The position numbers and the translations under genes are program-made. This document shows positions 15,184 to 16,278 of a DNA stretch of 16,278 nucleotides, piece after piece. The stretch lies in the NCBI GenBank assembly GCA_964432995.1, contig CAYSPU010000131.1, positions 1 through 16,278 of the forward strand. Direction: 5' to 3'. The notes below the pieces were generated by a model. It saw only the letters and a program-made list of their open reading frames with translations. It made no database searches and was not told where the DNA came from. This DNA is from CAYSPU01 sp964432995 (GTDB lineage: Bacteria; Verrucomicrobiota; Verrucomicrobiia; Limisphaerales; JAHDYP01). The number at the start of each line of letters is the position of its first letter. The stretch's first letter is position 1.

Positions 15184-16278
15184 CTAAAGCGCCTTCTTCA
15201 GACGGCGGCAGAACGTCTCGAGGATCTGGAGCCGGGCGAAGCGCTTGTTGTTGCCGGCCACCAGGGTCCAGGGCGCTTCGGCGGTGCTCGTCCGGGTGAC
15301 CATGTCGTGCACGGCGTGTTCGTAGGCGCCCCACTGGTTCCGGTTGCGCCAGTCCTCCGGGGTGATCTTGTAGTGCTTGTGCGCCACGGTTTCGCGCTTG
15401 TGGAAGCGCCGCATCTGCTCGTCCTTGCCGATGTGGATCCAGAACTTGAGCAACACCACGCCGTGTTCGACCAACTGCTTCTCGAACTCGTTGATCTCGT
15501 GGTAGGCCCGCATCCACTCGTCCGCGCGGGCGAAGCCTTCGACTCGCTCCACCAACAAGCGTCCGTACCAGGAACGGTCAAAGATCGCCACCATCCCCAC
15601 CCGCGGCAGGTGCCGCCAAAACCGCCACAAGTAGTGATGCGCGCGCTCCTCTTCCGTTGGCGCCGCGATGGGAATGACGCGGTAGAGGCGGGCGTCGATT
15701 GCCTCCGTCACCCGGCGGATCGCGCTTCCTTTGCCCGCGGCGTCCCAACCCTCGAACACCAGGACGCTCGACGTCCGCTGCTCGTAGGCCTTCCAGGCCA
15801 GCCGGTTGAGCGCCAACTGCTCCTTCTCCAGCCGCTTCTCATATTCCTGCTTGCCGACCGACTGGCTCAGGTCGACCCGGTCCAGAACCGTGGTCGCCGG
15901 ACGGCGCACCGCAGCGGCCTGCCGCCGGCCGGGAGGCTTCGCCGCGGCGCGACCCGACTCCTTGCCCAGTCGCGCCTGTATCGCTTCGAGCAGCAGCCGA
16001 CCCGTCGTCAGGTCCCGATAGCGCGGGTTGGCGGACTCGATCAGATGCCAGGGGGCGTAGCCTGTGTCCGTGCGCCGGATCATCTGCTCGGCCGCGCGCA
16101 CGAATTGCGGGTAGCGCTTCAGACGTCTGCGGTCTATCGGCGGAACCTGGACATGTTCACCGGGCTTGTCCTCGAGCTGGCGGAACCGTTTGCGTTGGGC
16201 TTTTCGGGAGAGGTGATACCAGAACTTGACCACCAGCGCGCCGTCTTCCACCAACATCTGCTCCAGGGCGGCGATCAG
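15184..16278 (-). CDS. Polyphosphate:AMP phosphotransferase / PPK2-type kinase, 5' end cut by window
   Basis: Two-domain class II PPK2 enzyme, which uses polyphosphate to phosphorylate AMP (or ADP). The visible 364 residues cover the end of the N-terminal domain (KFWYHLSRKAQRKRF, then YAPWHLIESANPRYRD) and the whole C-terminal catalytic domain. In the latter, Walker A is FEGWDAAGKGSAIRRV (GWDAAGKGS at 15724-15750) and Walker B/lid start is FDRSWYGR (DRSWYGR at 15559-15579). KFWIHIGKDEQMRRF and the lid WRNRNQWGAYEHAV follow, and the protein ends APWTLVAGNNKRFARL...LKKAL. The frame is open to the last base of the window (LIAALEQ precedes the first visible ATG), so the start lies outside. An Arg/Ala/Pro-rich linker (about 15900-15960) joins the domains. 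First visible gene of a tight run with the plsY-like gene. Confidence 0.9.
   Translation of the reverse strand: MIAALEQMLVEDGALVVKFWYHLSRKAQRKRFRQLEDKPGEHVQVPPIDRRRLKRYPQFVRAAEQMIRRTDTGYAPWHLIESANPRYRDLTTGRLLLEAIQARLGKESGRAAAKPPGRRQAAAVRRPATTVLDRVDLSQSVGKQEYEKRLEKEQLALNRLAWKAYEQRTSSVLVFEGWDAAGKGSAIRRVTEAIDARLYRVIPIAAPTEEERAHHYLWRFWRHLPRVGMVAIFDRSWYGRLLVERVEGFARADEWMRAYHEINEFEKQLVEHGVVLLKFWIHIGKDEQMRRFHKRETVAHKHYKITPEDWRNRNQWGAYEHAVHDMVTRTSTAEAPWTLVAGNNKRFARLQILETFCRRLKKAL

Overview
The window is high-GC bacterial chromosome and suggests a Verrucomicrobia member, perhaps the Pedosphaera/Limisphaerales side. This is inference from gene content: a BspA-type leucine-rich-repeat secreted protein with the 'GDFTYSTDG..VTIRGYSG' opening seen in that group, a secreted DUF1080 (3-keto-disaccharide hydrolase-like) protein, a solitary HicB-like protein, and spacers full of palindromes and short dispersed repeats. 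No rRNA, tRNA, CRISPR array or transposase was seen.

Left part (1-4813), accessory in character. A minus-strand BspA-like protein (14-1609) diverges from a plus-strand DUF1080 protein (2017-2724). A spacer with a perfect 14-bp-arm palindrome, a 7-bp tandem repeat and a GC hairpin leads to a small HicB-like gene (3066-3302). A two-gene module follows: an unrecognised 116-aa protein (3560-3910) overlapping a DUF6036-type nucleotidyltransferase gene (3870-4430) that is broken by two in-frame stop codons. Two direct copies of a ~101-bp repeat (3327-3427 and 4590-4690) bracket this module.

Right part (4814-16278). All genes are on the minus strand and read right to left: a polyphosphate:AMP phosphotransferase/PPK2 (cut by the window end), a PlsY-like glycerol-3-phosphate acyltransferase, and a fusion of an acyltransferase (GNAT/LuxI-like fold) to a class V PLP aminotransferase. 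The last two overlap by 29 bp. After a 238-bp gap comes a tripartite-efflux operon: a lipoprotein membrane-fusion adaptor overlapping by 1 base an RND permease of 1154 aa, then, 20 bp on, a second RND permease of 1063 aa. No outer-membrane TolC-type channel is encoded here. One adaptor with two different permeases recalls the MdtABC layout.

The most interesting points are the acyltransferase-aminotransferase fusion overlapping a divergent plsY (possibly an acyl-amino lipid or signal pathway), the decayed nucleotidyltransferase module between direct repeats, a hydrophobic insertion in the larger permease, and a dispersed-repeat sequence that appears to supply the last codons and stop of the second permease.
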